Part shown: one piece after another, positions 7,985 through 16,399 of the stretch | Layout of the letters: each line of letters opens with the position of its first letter | Numbering within the stretch: the first letter of the stretch is position 1 | Assembly: GCF_000571935.1 (NCBI RefSeq) | Contig: NZ_ATAX01000023.1 | Location: 124,001-188,000, forward strand | DNA length: 64,000 nucleotides | From: Ruminococcus flavefaciens 007c | GTDB taxonomy: Bacteria; Bacillota; Clostridia; Oscillospirales; Ruminococcaceae | Direction: 5' to 3' | Translations under genes and position numbers: made by a program | The notes under the pieces: generated by a model | Database searches by the model: none | Told to the model about the DNA's origin: nothing | What the model saw: the letters and a program-made list of their open reading frames with translations, nothing else

Positions 7985-9964
7985 ATGGCTAAAAAACAAG
8001 ATTATGGCAATGATAGCATATCAATGCTCAAGGGTGCTGACAGAGTACGAAAGCGTCCTGCTGTTATATTCGGCTCGGACGGCCTTGACGGCTGCGAGCA
8101 TTCTATCTTTGAGGTCATTTCTAACTCGATAGATGAAGCGCGTGAAGGCTACGGAAATAAAATAGTCATCACTCATTACAGAAATAATGAGATAGAGGTC
8201 GAAGACTTCGGCAGAGGCTGCCCCGTTGACTATAATAACAACGAAAAGCGCTATAACTGGGAGCTGGTATACTGTGAGCTCTATGCAGGCGGTAAGTACG
8301 ATACAGCCGCTGAGTCCTATGAGTATTCCCTCGGACTTAACGGACTTGGTCTGTGCTCAACACAGTATTCCTCGGAATTTATGGACGTTGAGGTAATCCG
8401 CGACGGCTTCAGGTATAATCTGCATTTTGAGAAGGGTAATAATGTGGGCGGACTGAAAAAGGAGCCCTGCAAAAAGAAGCAGACAGGTACCAAGACACGC
8501 TGGCGTCCTGACCTTGAGGTATTTACGGATATAAATGTTTCGGACGAGTTCTTCTGTGATATACTGAAACGTCAGGCAATAGTAAATCCAAATATACTCT
8601 TTGTTTTCCGCTCGGAAAATGAAGCAGGTGGTTTCAATGAGCAGGAATTCTTCTATGAATCCGGTATAACCGAGTATGTTCAGGAAATAGCAGGCGAGGG
8701 GGCACTGTCCTCGATTCAGCACTGGACTGCCGAGAAAAAGGGCAGAGACCGTGACGACAAGCCTGAGTATAAGGTAAAGCTCGATGTGGCTCTTACCTTC
8801 TCAAACAAGACAAAGCTCACCGAGTACTATCACAATTCCAGCTTCCTGGAGCACGGCGGATCTCCCGCTGAAGCTGTAAAGCGCGCTTTCCAGGCTCAGA
8901 TAGACAGCTATATCAAGTCTATAAACGGCTATCAGAAGAATGAGAGCAAGATAACATATGCCGATGTTGAGGAATGTCTTATCCTTGTATCATCGTCCTT
9001 CTCAACTCAGACTTCCTATGCAAATCAGACCAAAAAGGCTATTACCAATAAATTTATCCGTGAAGCTATGACGGAGTTCCTGCGTCATCAGCTGGAGGTA
9101 TACTTTATTGAAAATCCCGATGAGGCTCAAAAAATAGCCGAGCAGGTTCTCATAAACAAGAGAAGCCGTGAGAATGCTGAAAAGGTCAGACTCAACGTTA
9201 AGAAAAAGCTTACAGGCACCATAGATCTTTCAAATATGGTCGAGAAATTCGTTGACTGCCGTACAAAGGACGTTTCACGCCGCGAGATATATATTGTGGA
9301 GGGCGATTCGGCGCTCGGTTCCGTAAAGCTGGCAAGAAATGCTGAATTTCAGGCAATAATCCCTGTACGAGGCAAGATACTCAACTGTCTTAAAGCTGAG
9401 TATTCCAAGATATTCAAGAGCGAGATAATCACTGACCTTATAAAGGTTCTTGGCTGCGGAGTTGAAGTAACTACCAAAGCCAACAAGGAGCTTTCCAACT
9501 TTGATATAAACAATTTCCGCTGGAGCAAGATCGTTATCTGTACCGATGCGGACGTTGACGGCTTCCAGATAAGAACGCTTATACTTACCATGCTCTACAG
9601 GCTCACACCTACCCTTATCGAGCAGGGATACGTTTATATCGCGGAATCTCCGCTATTTGAGATAAACACCAAGGAAAAGACTTATTTTGCCTATACCGAA
9701 CAGGAAAAGCAGCGCATTCTTGAAATTATCGGCGATAAAAAGCACACTATACAGCGCTCGAAAGGTCTCGGTGAGAACGAGCCAGATATGATGAGCCTTA
9801 CTACAATGAATCCCGACACAAGGCGTCTTATCAAGGTAACTGCCGAAGATATAAGCGAGTCCGCAGAGATATTCGAAATGCTTCTTGGTGACGATCTCCA
9901 GGGACGTAAGGACTATATATCGGAATACGGAGCTGATTACCTTGAACTGGCTGATATAAGCTGA
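7985..9964 (+). CDS. Divergent type IIA topoisomerase B subunit (ParE/GyrB-like)
   Basis: ATPase subunit of a second type IIA topoisomerase. GHKL motifs are present: EVISNSIDEA (Asn and Asp/Glu for Mg-ATP), EDFGRGCPVD and LNGLGLCSTQ. The transducer domain follows, then the TOPRIM domain with YIVEGDSALGS and CTDADVDGFQ supplying the acidic metal ligands. Compared with canonical GyrB/ParE, EGDSAGG is altered to EGDSALG and PLRGK(I/V)LN to PVRGKILN, and the N-terminus reads KRPAVIFGSDG rather than RPGMYIGS, so it is a divergent branch. Length 659 fits ParE. It begins an operon with a zinc-ribbon gene and the A subunit. Whether it is topoisomerase IV or a more specialised enzyme cannot be settled here. 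Confidence 0.88.
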   Translation: MAKKQDYGNDSISMLKGADRVRKRPAVIFGSDGLDGCEHSIFEVISNSIDEAREGYGNKIVITHYRNNEIEVEDFGRGCPVDYNNNEKRYNWELVYCELYAGGKYDTAAESYEYSLGLNGLGLCSTQYSSEFMDVEVIRDGFRYNLHFEKGNNVGGLKKEPCKKKQTGTKTRWRPDLEVFTDINVSDEFFCDILKRQAIVNPNILFVFRSENEAGGFNEQEFFYESGITEYVQEIAGEGALSSIQHWTAEKKGRDRDDKPEYKVKLDVALTFSNKTKLTEYYHNSSFLEHGGSPAEAVKRAFQAQIDSYIKSINGYQKNESKITYADVEECLILVSSSFSTQTSYANQTKKAITNKFIREAMTEFLRHQLEVYFIENPDEAQKIAEQVLINKRSRENAEKVRLNVKKKLTGTIDLSNMVEKFVDCRTKDVSRREIYIVEGDSALGSVKLARNAEFQAIIPVRGKILNCLKAEYSKIFKSEIITDLIKVLGCGVEVTTKANKELSNFDINNFRWSKIVICTDADVDGFQIRTLILTMLYRLTPTLIEQGYVYIAESPLFEINTKEKTYFAYTEQEKQRILEIIGDKKHTIQRSKGLGENEPDMMSLTTMNPDTRRLIKVTAEDISESAEIFEMLLGDDLQGRKDYISEYGADYLELADIS

Positions 9965-9976
9965 TGAGGTGATTCT

Positions 9977-10201
9977 ATGAAAAAGATCAGAATGACAAAA
10001 TGTCGCTTTTGCGGCGGAACTGAGTTTATTACAGCCTATCAGACAGGTTATGCCAGGGCTGAAAGTGCTGAAAGTCTGTTCAGATCAGCTGTTCTGTACC
10101 ATACTATATGCCGTAACTGCGGCAGCGTTGTGAGATCTTATGTGAAAGATCCCGAAAAGCTTCTGAAAAAGAGCGAAAGACGTAAAGAAGGAGAAGATTA
10201 A
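9977..10201 (+). CDS. Small zinc-ribbon protein between topoisomerase subunits
   Basis: A 74-residue protein with two CxxC knuckles, Cys9/Cys12 (KCRFCGGTEF) and Cys45/Cys48 (CRNCGSVVRS), a typical zinc ribbon. The ending is Lys/Arg/Glu rich. AGGTGA lies 7 bases before the start, and the stop codon TAA overlaps the ATG of the A-subunit gene by one base. The tight placement suggests co-expression and perhaps a partner role for the topoisomerase, but I know of no assigned function; it may simply be a nucleic-acid or protein binding ribbon. Confidence 0.82.
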   Translation: MKKIRMTKCRFCGGTEFITAYQTGYARAESAESLFRSAVLYHTICRNCGSVVRSYVKDPEKLLKKSERRKEGED

Positions 10202-12442
10202 ATGCCAAGGAAGAAGGAAACTCCTAAAAAACAGCCTGCATACAAGCACGAGGCTTATATAGAGGGCTCGGGCAGTGTCGTTGATGAAAAGATTGCAGAT
10301 ACTCTTAAAAAGAACTATATGCCCTACGCTATGAGCGTTATCATCTCACGTGCTCTTCCCGAGATCGACGGATTCAAGCCTTCTCACAGAAAGCTTCTTT
10401 ATATGATGTACAAGAGGGGACTGCTTAGTCCCGATAAGGAGCGCTCAAAGTCTGCCAATGTTGTTGGTGAGACAATGAAGCTCAATCCTCACGGCGATCA
10501 GGCCATATATGAGACTCTTGTGCGTATGACAAGGGGCAATGAGGCTTTACTGCATCCGTATATCGACAGCAAGGGCAACTTCGGAAAGCAGTATTCCAGC
10601 AAGATGCACTTTGCCGCTCCACGTTATACCGAAGTAAAGCTTGAAAAGATCTGCAATGAGCTTTTCCGTGACATTGACAAGGAGACTATTGATTTCGTCC
10701 CGAACTATGACAACACCATGCAGGAGCCTACTCTACTCCCTGCAACTTTCCCTACGGTGCTTGTGAACTCAAATACGGGTATCGCTGTATCTATGGCAAG
10801 CAATGTCTGCCCCTTCAACCTTGAAGAGGTCTGTGAGACCACCATTGCACTTATGAAGGATCCCGACCATGATATACTCAGCACCCTGAAGGGACCAGAT
10901 TTTCCGGGCGGCGGACTCATGCTCTATGATGAGGCTGAGCTCAATAAGGTTTATGAAACAGGCCGCGGAAGCATAAAGGTACGTGCAAAATACAACTACG
11001 ACAGCTCTGCAAGATGTATCGAGGTAACAGAGATACCATATACTACCACTATCGAAGCTATTATCGAGAAGATCATTGACCTCGTAAAGCAGGGCAAGAT
11101 AAGAGAGGTCGCTTATATCCGTGACGAAACGGATATTGACGGTCTGAAGATAGCTATTGACCTCAAAAAAGGCACTGATCCCGATAAGCTCATGCAGAAG
11201 CTGTATCGTCTTACACCCTTACAGGACAGCTATCCCTGCAATTTCAATATCCTTATTGCGGGTACTCCCAGGGTAATGGGCGTCCGTGAGATACTTATCG
11301 AGTGGACTGCATTCCGTGAGGAGTGCATACAGCGCAGAACATATCACGATCTTCAGAAGAAAAAAGAAAAACTCCATCTGCTGGAAGCTCTTTCAAAAAT
11401 ACTTCTTGATATCGACAAGGCTATCAAGATAATCCGCGAGACCGAGAATGAAGCGGATGTTGTTCCCAACCTTATGATCGGTTTCGGCATTGATGAGGTA
11501 CAGGCAGAGTACGTAGCCGAGATAAAGCTCCGCAATATCAATAAGCAGTATATCCTGCGCCGTATCGAGGAAGTTGACCAGCTCAGGAAGGATATAGAGG
11601 AGATGGAGGATATTCTCCGCGATAAGAAAAAGATACGTAAGATCATCGTAAATGAGCTTCGTGATGTTGTAAAGAACTATGCTCAGCCGAGAAAGACCAT
11701 GTTCTATTATCAGTCTGATATTGAGGAAGAGGAGGAGATCGACGATACTCCCGATTATCCTGTAAACCTCTTTGTGTCCGATAGCGGCTACTTCAAGAAG
11801 ATAACGCCTCAGTCGCTGCGTATGAGCGGTGAGCAGAAGCTGAAGGAGGGTGACTTCATCAGCCAGAGCTTTGAGGCAAGCAACAAGACAGATCTCATAT
11901 TCTTCTCGGATAAGGCTCAGGCATATAAATCAAAGGCAAGTGCCTTTGATGATACAAAAGCAAGCGTTATGGGCGATTATATCCCTGCAAAGCTCAGCTT
12001 TGATGAGGGTGAGTCGCTGAAAACTCTTGTGCCTACAACTGATTACAGCGGATATATAGTATTCTTCTTTGAAAACGGAAAGGCTGCAAAGGTTCCGCTT
12101 AAATCCTATGAGACAAAGACCAACCGTAAAAAGCTTTCAAATGCTTATTCTTCAAAATCTCCTCTCATTGCTGCTTTATTCGTTGGAGAAGGAGCAGATA
12201 TTCTCCTCAGAACTTCAAGCGGACACGCACTTGTATTCAATACAGGCATGATACTTCCGAAGTCTACAAGAGATTCACAGGGCGTTCAGGTTATAAATCT
12301 GCGTAAAAAGGCAGTTCTTGCATCTGCTTCTGTTATATCTCCCGAGGAGCTCCCTGATTTTGAGAAATATCGTTCCAAGAGCGTTCCCGCCGCAGGTAAG
12401 CCTGCAAAGGAGCTCGGTGACAGCAATCAGCTTACATTCTGA
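10202..12442 (+). CDS. Type IIA topoisomerase A subunit (ParC/GyrA-like)
   Basis: DNA cleavage/religation subunit. Recognisable parts: YAMSVIISRALPEIDGFKPSHRK at the winged-helix start, the KSANVVGE region where quinolone-resistance changes map in homologues, and the active-site tyrosine Tyr142 in AAPRYTEVK. A long coiled coil (about residues 390-490, rich in Lys/Glu/Arg) forms the C-gate, and the C-terminal 230 residues carry degenerate propeller-like blades (FVSDSGYFKKI, LIFFSDKAQAYK) without a clear GyrA box. That absence and the length of 746 favour a ParC-like enzyme. Translationally coupled to the zinc-ribbon gene. Confidence 0.9.
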   Translation: MPRKKETPKKQPAYKHEAYIEGSGSVVDEKIADTLKKNYMPYAMSVIISRALPEIDGFKPSHRKLLYMMYKRGLLSPDKERSKSANVVGETMKLNPHGDQAIYETLVRMTRGNEALLHPYIDSKGNFGKQYSSKMHFAAPRYTEVKLEKICNELFRDIDKETIDFVPNYDNTMQEPTLLPATFPTVLVNSNTGIAVSMASNVCPFNLEEVCETTIALMKDPDHDILSTLKGPDFPGGGLMLYDEAELNKVYETGRGSIKVRAKYNYDSSARCIEVTEIPYTTTIEAIIEKIIDLVKQGKIREVAYIRDETDIDGLKIAIDLKKGTDPDKLMQKLYRLTPLQDSYPCNFNILIAGTPRVMGVREILIEWTAFREECIQRRTYHDLQKKKEKLHLLEALSKILLDIDKAIKIIRETENEADVVPNLMIGFGIDEVQAEYVAEIKLRNINKQYILRRIEEVDQLRKDIEEMEDILRDKKKIRKIIVNELRDVVKNYAQPRKTMFYYQSDIEEEEEIDDTPDYPVNLFVSDSGYFKKITPQSLRMSGEQKLKEGDFISQSFEASNKTDLIFFSDKAQAYKSKASAFDDTKASVMGDYIPAKLSFDEGESLKTLVPTTDYSGYIVFFFENGKAAKVPLKSYETKTNRKKLSNAYSSKSPLIAALFVGEGADILLRTSSGHALVFNTGMILPKSTRDSQGVQVINLRKKAVLASASVISPEELPDFEKYRSKSVPAAGKPAKELGDSNQLTF

Positions 12443-12460
12443 TATATTTTTAGAAATAAT

Positions 12461-12489
12461 AAAGCCCGAAAGATATTCTTTCGGGCTTT
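12461..12489. terminator. Bidirectional terminator between convergent genes
   Basis: Perfect 13-bp stem AAAGCCCGAAAGA / TCTTTCGGGCTTT with a three-base loop; serves the topoisomerase operon on the plus strand and the aldolase gene on the minus strand. Confidence 0.92.
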
Positions 12490-12494
12490 GGTTA

Positions 12495-13469
12495 TTATTC
12501 CTGAGAAATGATCTCTTTATAGAATTCGGAAATGTCCTTGCGCATATCCTGTGTGTACTGTATTGCTGTTCTCGGATGCTGATTGAACAGACCTGTGAGA
12601 AGGTACTGAAGATCGTATCCCCATACAGCACCGTCTGCACGGAGTTTATCCATATGCTTCTCTATGAACTGAAATACGGGATATACGTTATACTTGGGAT
12701 TTTTAAGGAAACCGAGAAGAAGCTCCATAGCACAGTTGCCGGCACCGCGGCCCATTGAAGAATATGTAGCATCAAGCCAGTCAACGCCGTCGCCGACAGC
12801 TTCTATGGTGTTGGCGAAGGCAAGCTGTTGGTTATTATGTGCGTGCACACCTATCTTTTTATTGTATTTTTCAGCATATTCAAGGTAAAGAGCAGCAATT
12901 CTTGCCATTTGCTCTGGGTATATTGAGCCGAAGCTGTCAACTATGTAAATAACATCAACAGGGGACTGGCCGAGTATATCAAGAGCAACCTTGATATCTG
13001 CCTCCTGAGCATTTGAGATCGCCATGATATTGCAGCTTACTTCGTAGCCCTTGTTCTTTGCGTCTTCGATCATATCAACAGCTGTAGGTATCTGATGCAC
13101 ATATGTGGCAACGCGGATAAGATCAACAGGGCTTTCGGAACGGTCAGCAATATCCTGTTTGTAATTGCAGCGTCCGACGTCAGCCATGATCGCAATCTTG
13201 AGGTCAGTATGGTTTTCACCGACAATTGTACGGATATAATCGTCATCACTGAACTTGCATGGGCCGAAGTCCTCGACCCTGAACATTTCCTTGTCAGCTC
13301 TGTAGCCGAATTCCATATAGTCAACGCCTGCTTTTATATTTGCAAGATAAAGATCTCTTACAAACTCGTCGCTGAATCTGAAGTTATTGACAAGTCCGCC
13401 GTCTCTGAGAGTTGCATCTACAACCCTGACATCTGATCTGTAATTCATAAGTTTAGAAATTTCTTTCAT
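12495..13469 (-). CDS. HMG-CoA-lyase/isopropylmalate-synthase-like aldolase (DRE-TIM)
   Basis: A 324-residue TIM-barrel enzyme of the DRE-TIM metallolyase superfamily. The N-terminal DATLRDGG matches the metal-binding DxTLRDG signature, and GVHAHNNQQLAFAN supplies the HxHNN metal ligands; GRGAGN and MELL follow as in 4-hydroxy-2-oxovalerate aldolase relatives. It is shorter than isopropylmalate or citramalate synthases and lacks their regulatory domain, so it is probably an aldolase acting on a keto acid, but the substrate is not determined. AGAGGAAAG precedes the ATG. It has its own promoter and lies alone between terminators. Confidence 0.85.
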   Translation of the reverse strand: MKEISKLMNYRSDVRVVDATLRDGGLVNNFRFSDEFVRDLYLANIKAGVDYMEFGYRADKEMFRVEDFGPCKFSDDDYIRTIVGENHTDLKIAIMADVGRCNYKQDIADRSESPVDLIRVATYVHQIPTAVDMIEDAKNKGYEVSCNIMAISNAQEADIKVALDILGQSPVDVIYIVDSFGSIYPEQMARIAALYLEYAEKYNKKIGVHAHNNQQLAFANTIEAVGDGVDWLDATYSSMGRGAGNCAMELLLGFLKNPKYNVYPVFQFIEKHMDKLRADGAVWGYDLQYLLTGLFNQHPRTAIQYTQDMRKDISEFYKEIISQE

Positions 13470-13542
13470 ATTCTTTCCTCTTTCCGATTATCACTGTATC
13501 GCTTTGCACTGTTGTGCTTTAAAGCTTTTTATCACTAAAGGT

Positions 13543-13571
13543 AGTATAACACACTTTTTCGTTCTTGTCAA
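13543..13571 (-). promoter_or_regulatory. Promoter of the aldolase gene
   Basis: Minus strand TTGACA (13566-13571), 17 bases, TATACT (13543-13548). Confidence 0.85.
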
Positions 13572-13588
13572 TCCCTTTTTAAAAATAA

Positions 13589-13613
13589 ATGGGAACATTT
13601 TTTATGTTCCCAT
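13589..13613 (-). terminator. Terminator of the LUD-domain gene
   Basis: Stem ATGGGAACAT / ATGTTCCCAT with a five-base loop; minus-strand tail ATTTATTTTT. It lies just after the stop of the LUD gene. Confidence 0.85.
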
Positions 13614-13628
13614 CTGAATGTTATCATA

Positions 13629-14297
13629 TCAATATCCAAGCTCTTCGCCTACGATGATGACCTTAATGCGTCCCTTATGACGCTGATGTGCAGAGATAAG
13701 GTAGTTACAGCATATTCTTCCGTCACCGCCGCAGCCGTCGCTGATCTGGTGACCTGCTTTTGACAGTGATACACACTCGCCTTTTTCCTTGCAGTATGTC
13801 TCACAGTTGAGTCTAAGGCAGTTAGGAGGTGCAGCTTCTCTTTTTACTCTTAATTCTGCTTCCTTGAGATCTCTTACGATCTTATTGCAGCCTGCGATGA
13901 TTATTACAGACTTGGGACCATAGGCAATAGCTGCTATACGGTTGCTGTTGCCGTCAACGTTATAAAGAACGCCGTCTTCTGTTATTGCATTTGAACTGGA
14001 TATATATACGTCAGCGGAAAATGCGCGTATATAAAGCTCTGCAACCTCCTCAGGCGTCATTTTTGAACGGTCAAGATAATAATAGTCGGGTGAGGAAAGA
14101 AGTTCCGAAAGACCGCATTCACCCATGGTCACTGTACCGCCATTTGTTATAACATCACCCTTTTTAATGAGCTTTTCAACGATAGGACAGACATCTTCCT
14201 TAGTTTCGGCGTAATAGAAGTCCATGTTGTTTTTCTGAAGGTTTTCACCGACCTTCTGTATACGTTTTTCAAGTATTGTTTTCTTATTGTTGTCCAT
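13629..14297 (-). CDS. LUD-domain protein (lactate utilization / YkgG type)
   Basis: A 222-residue protein of the LUD (DUF162) family, whose LutB/LutC relatives take part in lactate oxidation. Visible are the NGGTVTMGECGL segment, the SSNAITEDGVL stretch and YGPKSVIIIAGCNKIV, all characteristic of stand-alone LUD proteins in Clostridia. The C-terminal third is rich in cysteines (NCETYCKEKGEC, GCGGDGRICC), suggesting metal or disulfide chemistry not seen in LutC. No lutA or lutB is nearby, so the lactate link is family knowledge only. AAAGGAGTACATTAT precedes the start. It lies 71 bases after hpf with a hairpin between. Confidence 0.85.
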   Translation of the reverse strand: MDNNKKTILEKRIQKVGENLQKNNMDFYYAETKEDVCPIVEKLIKKGDVITNGGTVTMGECGLSELLSSPDYYYLDRSKMTPEEVAELYIRAFSADVYISSSNAITEDGVLYNVDGNSNRIAAIAYGPKSVIIIAGCNKIVRDLKEAELRVKREAAPPNCLRLNCETYCKEKGECVSLSKAGHQISDGCGGDGRICCNYLISAHQRHKGRIKVIIVGEELGY

Positions 14298-14324
14298 ATA
14301 ATGTACTCCTTTGTTATAAAATCA

Positions 14325-14351
14325 ATATGCGGGACAAGCTGTCCCGCATAT
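14325..14351 (-). terminator. Hairpin after hpf
   Basis: Perfect 12-bp stem ATATGCGGGACA / TGTCCCGCATAT with a three-base loop. The minus-strand tail (TTGATTTTAT) is only moderately T-rich, so some readthrough into the LUD gene, which has no clear promoter of its own, is plausible. Confidence 0.75.
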
Positions 14352-14368
14352 CATTATTCTAATTTAGA

Positions 14369-14896
14369 TCAGTCGTTATCAGGTTCAAGAACAGCATAGT
14401 TTCCGTCCGAACGCTTATAAACAACATTTATAAGACCTGTTTCTGCATTTGTGAACATGAAGAACTCATGATCCAGAAGGTTCATCTGAAGGATAGCTTC
14501 GTCGATGTCCATAGGTCTCATCTTGAACTTCTTATGCTTGATGACTTCATAATCAAAGGTTTCAGGTACGGGGTAAGCAAATGCTTCCTTGAAAGCAGCA
14601 TCTTTAAGCTTCTTTTCTACCTTTGTCTTGTTTTTCCTGATCTGTCTGATTATCTTGTCAATAGCATCGTCAAGAGCAACGTATTTATCTTCAGCAGAAC
14701 GCTCTGCACGGAATATGATACTGTTGTATTTAACGGTAAGCTCAAGAATTATCTGGTTTCTGATCTCTGAAATAACGATCTTTGCATCGGCATCGTCTCC
14801 AAAGAACTTTCCGAGGCGTGTATCAATTCTCTTCTCAGCATATTCGGTAAAGTTGGTAGGGATCTGCATTTTCTTAGCTGTGATAGTTGTTTTCAT
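14369..14896 (-). CDS. hpf: Ribosome hibernation promoting factor, long form
   Basis: Long-type HPF that dimerises 70S ribosomes into inactive 100S particles during slow growth. The N-terminal domain (residues 1-~105) has the beta-alpha-beta-beta-beta-alpha S30AE fold pattern with the basic IRQIRKNKTKVEKK helix; the C-terminal dimerisation domain has VIKHKKFKMRPMDIDEAILQM, LLDHEFFMFTN and NVVYKRSDGNYAVLEP, a textbook match. Length 175. I chose the ATG at 14896 because AAAGGAGGACTAAT precedes it; a frame extension upstream is open but lacks a ribosome binding site. Own promoter upstream. Confidence 0.96.
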   Translation of the reverse strand: MKTTITAKKMQIPTNFTEYAEKRIDTRLGKFFGDDADAKIVISEIRNQIILELTVKYNSIIFRAERSAEDKYVALDDAIDKIIRQIRKNKTKVEKKLKDAAFKEAFAYPVPETFDYEVIKHKKFKMRPMDIDEAILQMNLLDHEFFMFTNAETGLINVVYKRSDGNYAVLEPDND

Positions 14897-14946
14897 ATTA
14901 GTCCTCCTTTGAGCCTTGTAAAACAAAGCCATATCTTTATGGTTAC

Positions 14947-14975
14947 ATTATACCATAAAACAAAGGGCCTTACAA
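14947..14975 (-). promoter_or_regulatory. Promoter of hpf
   Basis: Minus strand TTGTAA (14970-14975), 17 bases, TATAAT (14947-14952). Confidence 0.8.
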
Positions 14976-15037
14976 TATAATTTTGTTAATTTCGTTTAAA
15001 TGCACAAAGGATAAATCTTTATTTGTTTAATCTGACA

Positions 15038-16399
15038 TCAATAATTGTTTTTTAAATTATCAAGAAGAACCTGAGCGACCTGCTCTGTTGTAAGGTATCC
15101 GCTGTCTTTATCCTCTATGAGGATGCAGAATGCGATAGGAAATGAGGGATCATCCACAAATCCAACAAGGAGAGAGTTTTCCTTCATTCCTTCGTCTACC
15201 TGTGCAGTACCGCTCTTTACGCCGACTCTATATCCGGATATGGAATAGGCATACCTGTCTGAACCGTTTGTGAGCATGATCTGTTTTGTGGATGATGCTG
15301 TACTCTCGGAGAATAGCTTGTCACTGTATCTGGTTTTTGCCTTTTCCTTTACATTGCCTTTGAGGTCGGTTACATGGTCTATAAGGTAGGGCATTGTCAT
15401 TCTGCCTGATTCGTTGGCTATGGCACTCTGCCACATCATAAGCTGTATAGGACTTACAATAGTGTCGCCCTGACCGATACATCCCCACTGTGTCTTGAAC
15501 TGATAAGGATCCTCAAGAGTGGTCGAGGCAGTCTCGCACTGGATACCGTTTATATCAATATATTCGGGCTTTGCACCGTTTATTGCATAACCCATTTTCT
15601 CATACTGCTTTTTAAGCCGGTCAAGGGGAAGGTCTTCGTCTTCGATTAGCTGAGCAAAGAAGGGATTGCAGCTGTTCTCAAAGGCTTCCTGTATATTCTG
15701 TGTACCGTGTCCGTAGGGATTATGGCAGTCTATATCGTTGCCTGTTCTGTTTGTATACTTTCCTGTACAGGTGAAGCTTTTGGAAAAGAGCTGAGATGTT
15801 CCCATTATTTCCAGAGCAGAAATGACAGTTGAGACCTTTTGCGTCGATCCTGGAACTGTTTTGTACAAATTCTTGGACATAAGGGTTCCCGGCTTGAAAT
15901 TTGCGATATTGTCGTATCCCTTTGTTACATCAAGAGAGGGGAGACTGGTGCAGACAAGTATCTCTCCTGTTTTGTAGTTATAGGCGGAGACACAGCCCTC
16001 CTGATAGCCGTAGGCGTTGAATACAGCGCGGTTTGAAGCGTGATCCAGTGTGGTGCATATGGAAGCTTGTCCGCCGTTTTGTATAAGTCCGTTTGAAAAG
16101 CTGTAATTATTGAGCTTTTCAATGTTCTGAGCAACGAGTGTGTTCTCCATCTGACCCTTGTCATCGCCTATGATATTTCCCACATCGAGGAAATAATTAT
16201 CTGGATAGGAGTCTTTGCCAGTTCCGTCAAAAAGTACATCGCCTTTTCTGTCATATACGAAGCCGAGCTCATGTTTGTCAGAATTCATCATATAGAATGA
16301 GGATTCATGTATGAGCTTGAATACCAGAACTGCCATTCCGAGTACAAAAAACAGTATAACAAGGCTGATAATGCGCTGTGTGCGCTTTATACTCTTCAT
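15038..16399 (-). CDS. Penicillin-binding protein transpeptidase (PbpA/FtsI type)
   Basis: Membrane-anchored class B penicillin-binding protein, the peptidoglycan transpeptidase partner of the RodA/FtsW glycosyltransferase next to it. One N-terminal membrane helix, then an extracytoplasmic domain. The catalytic motifs are all visible: SxxK as GSTQK near residue 190, SxN as SCN (ENSCNPFFAQ), and KSGTAQ near residue 397. Length 453 resembles the short PbpA type of Actinobacteria and Clostridia. The ATG at 16399 overlaps the RodA stop as ATGA, with GGAGGTGG as its ribosome binding site; an upstream in-frame GTG at 16408 is less likely. Confidence 0.93.
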   Translation of the reverse strand: MKSIKRTQRIISLVILFFVLGMAVLVFKLIHESSFYMMNSDKHELGFVYDRKGDVLFDGTGKDSYPDNYFLDVGNIIGDDKGQMENTLVAQNIEKLNNYSFSNGLIQNGGQASICTTLDHASNRAVFNAYGYQEGCVSAYNYKTGEILVCTSLPSLDVTKGYDNIANFKPGTLMSKNLYKTVPGSTQKVSTVISALEIMGTSQLFSKSFTCTGKYTNRTGNDIDCHNPYGHGTQNIQEAFENSCNPFFAQLIEDEDLPLDRLKKQYEKMGYAINGAKPEYIDINGIQCETASTTLEDPYQFKTQWGCIGQGDTIVSPIQLMMWQSAIANESGRMTMPYLIDHVTDLKGNVKEKAKTRYSDKLFSESTASSTKQIMLTNGSDRYAYSISGYRVGVKSGTAQVDEGMKENSLLVGFVDDPSFPIAFCILIEDKDSGYLTTEQVAQVLLDNLKNNY

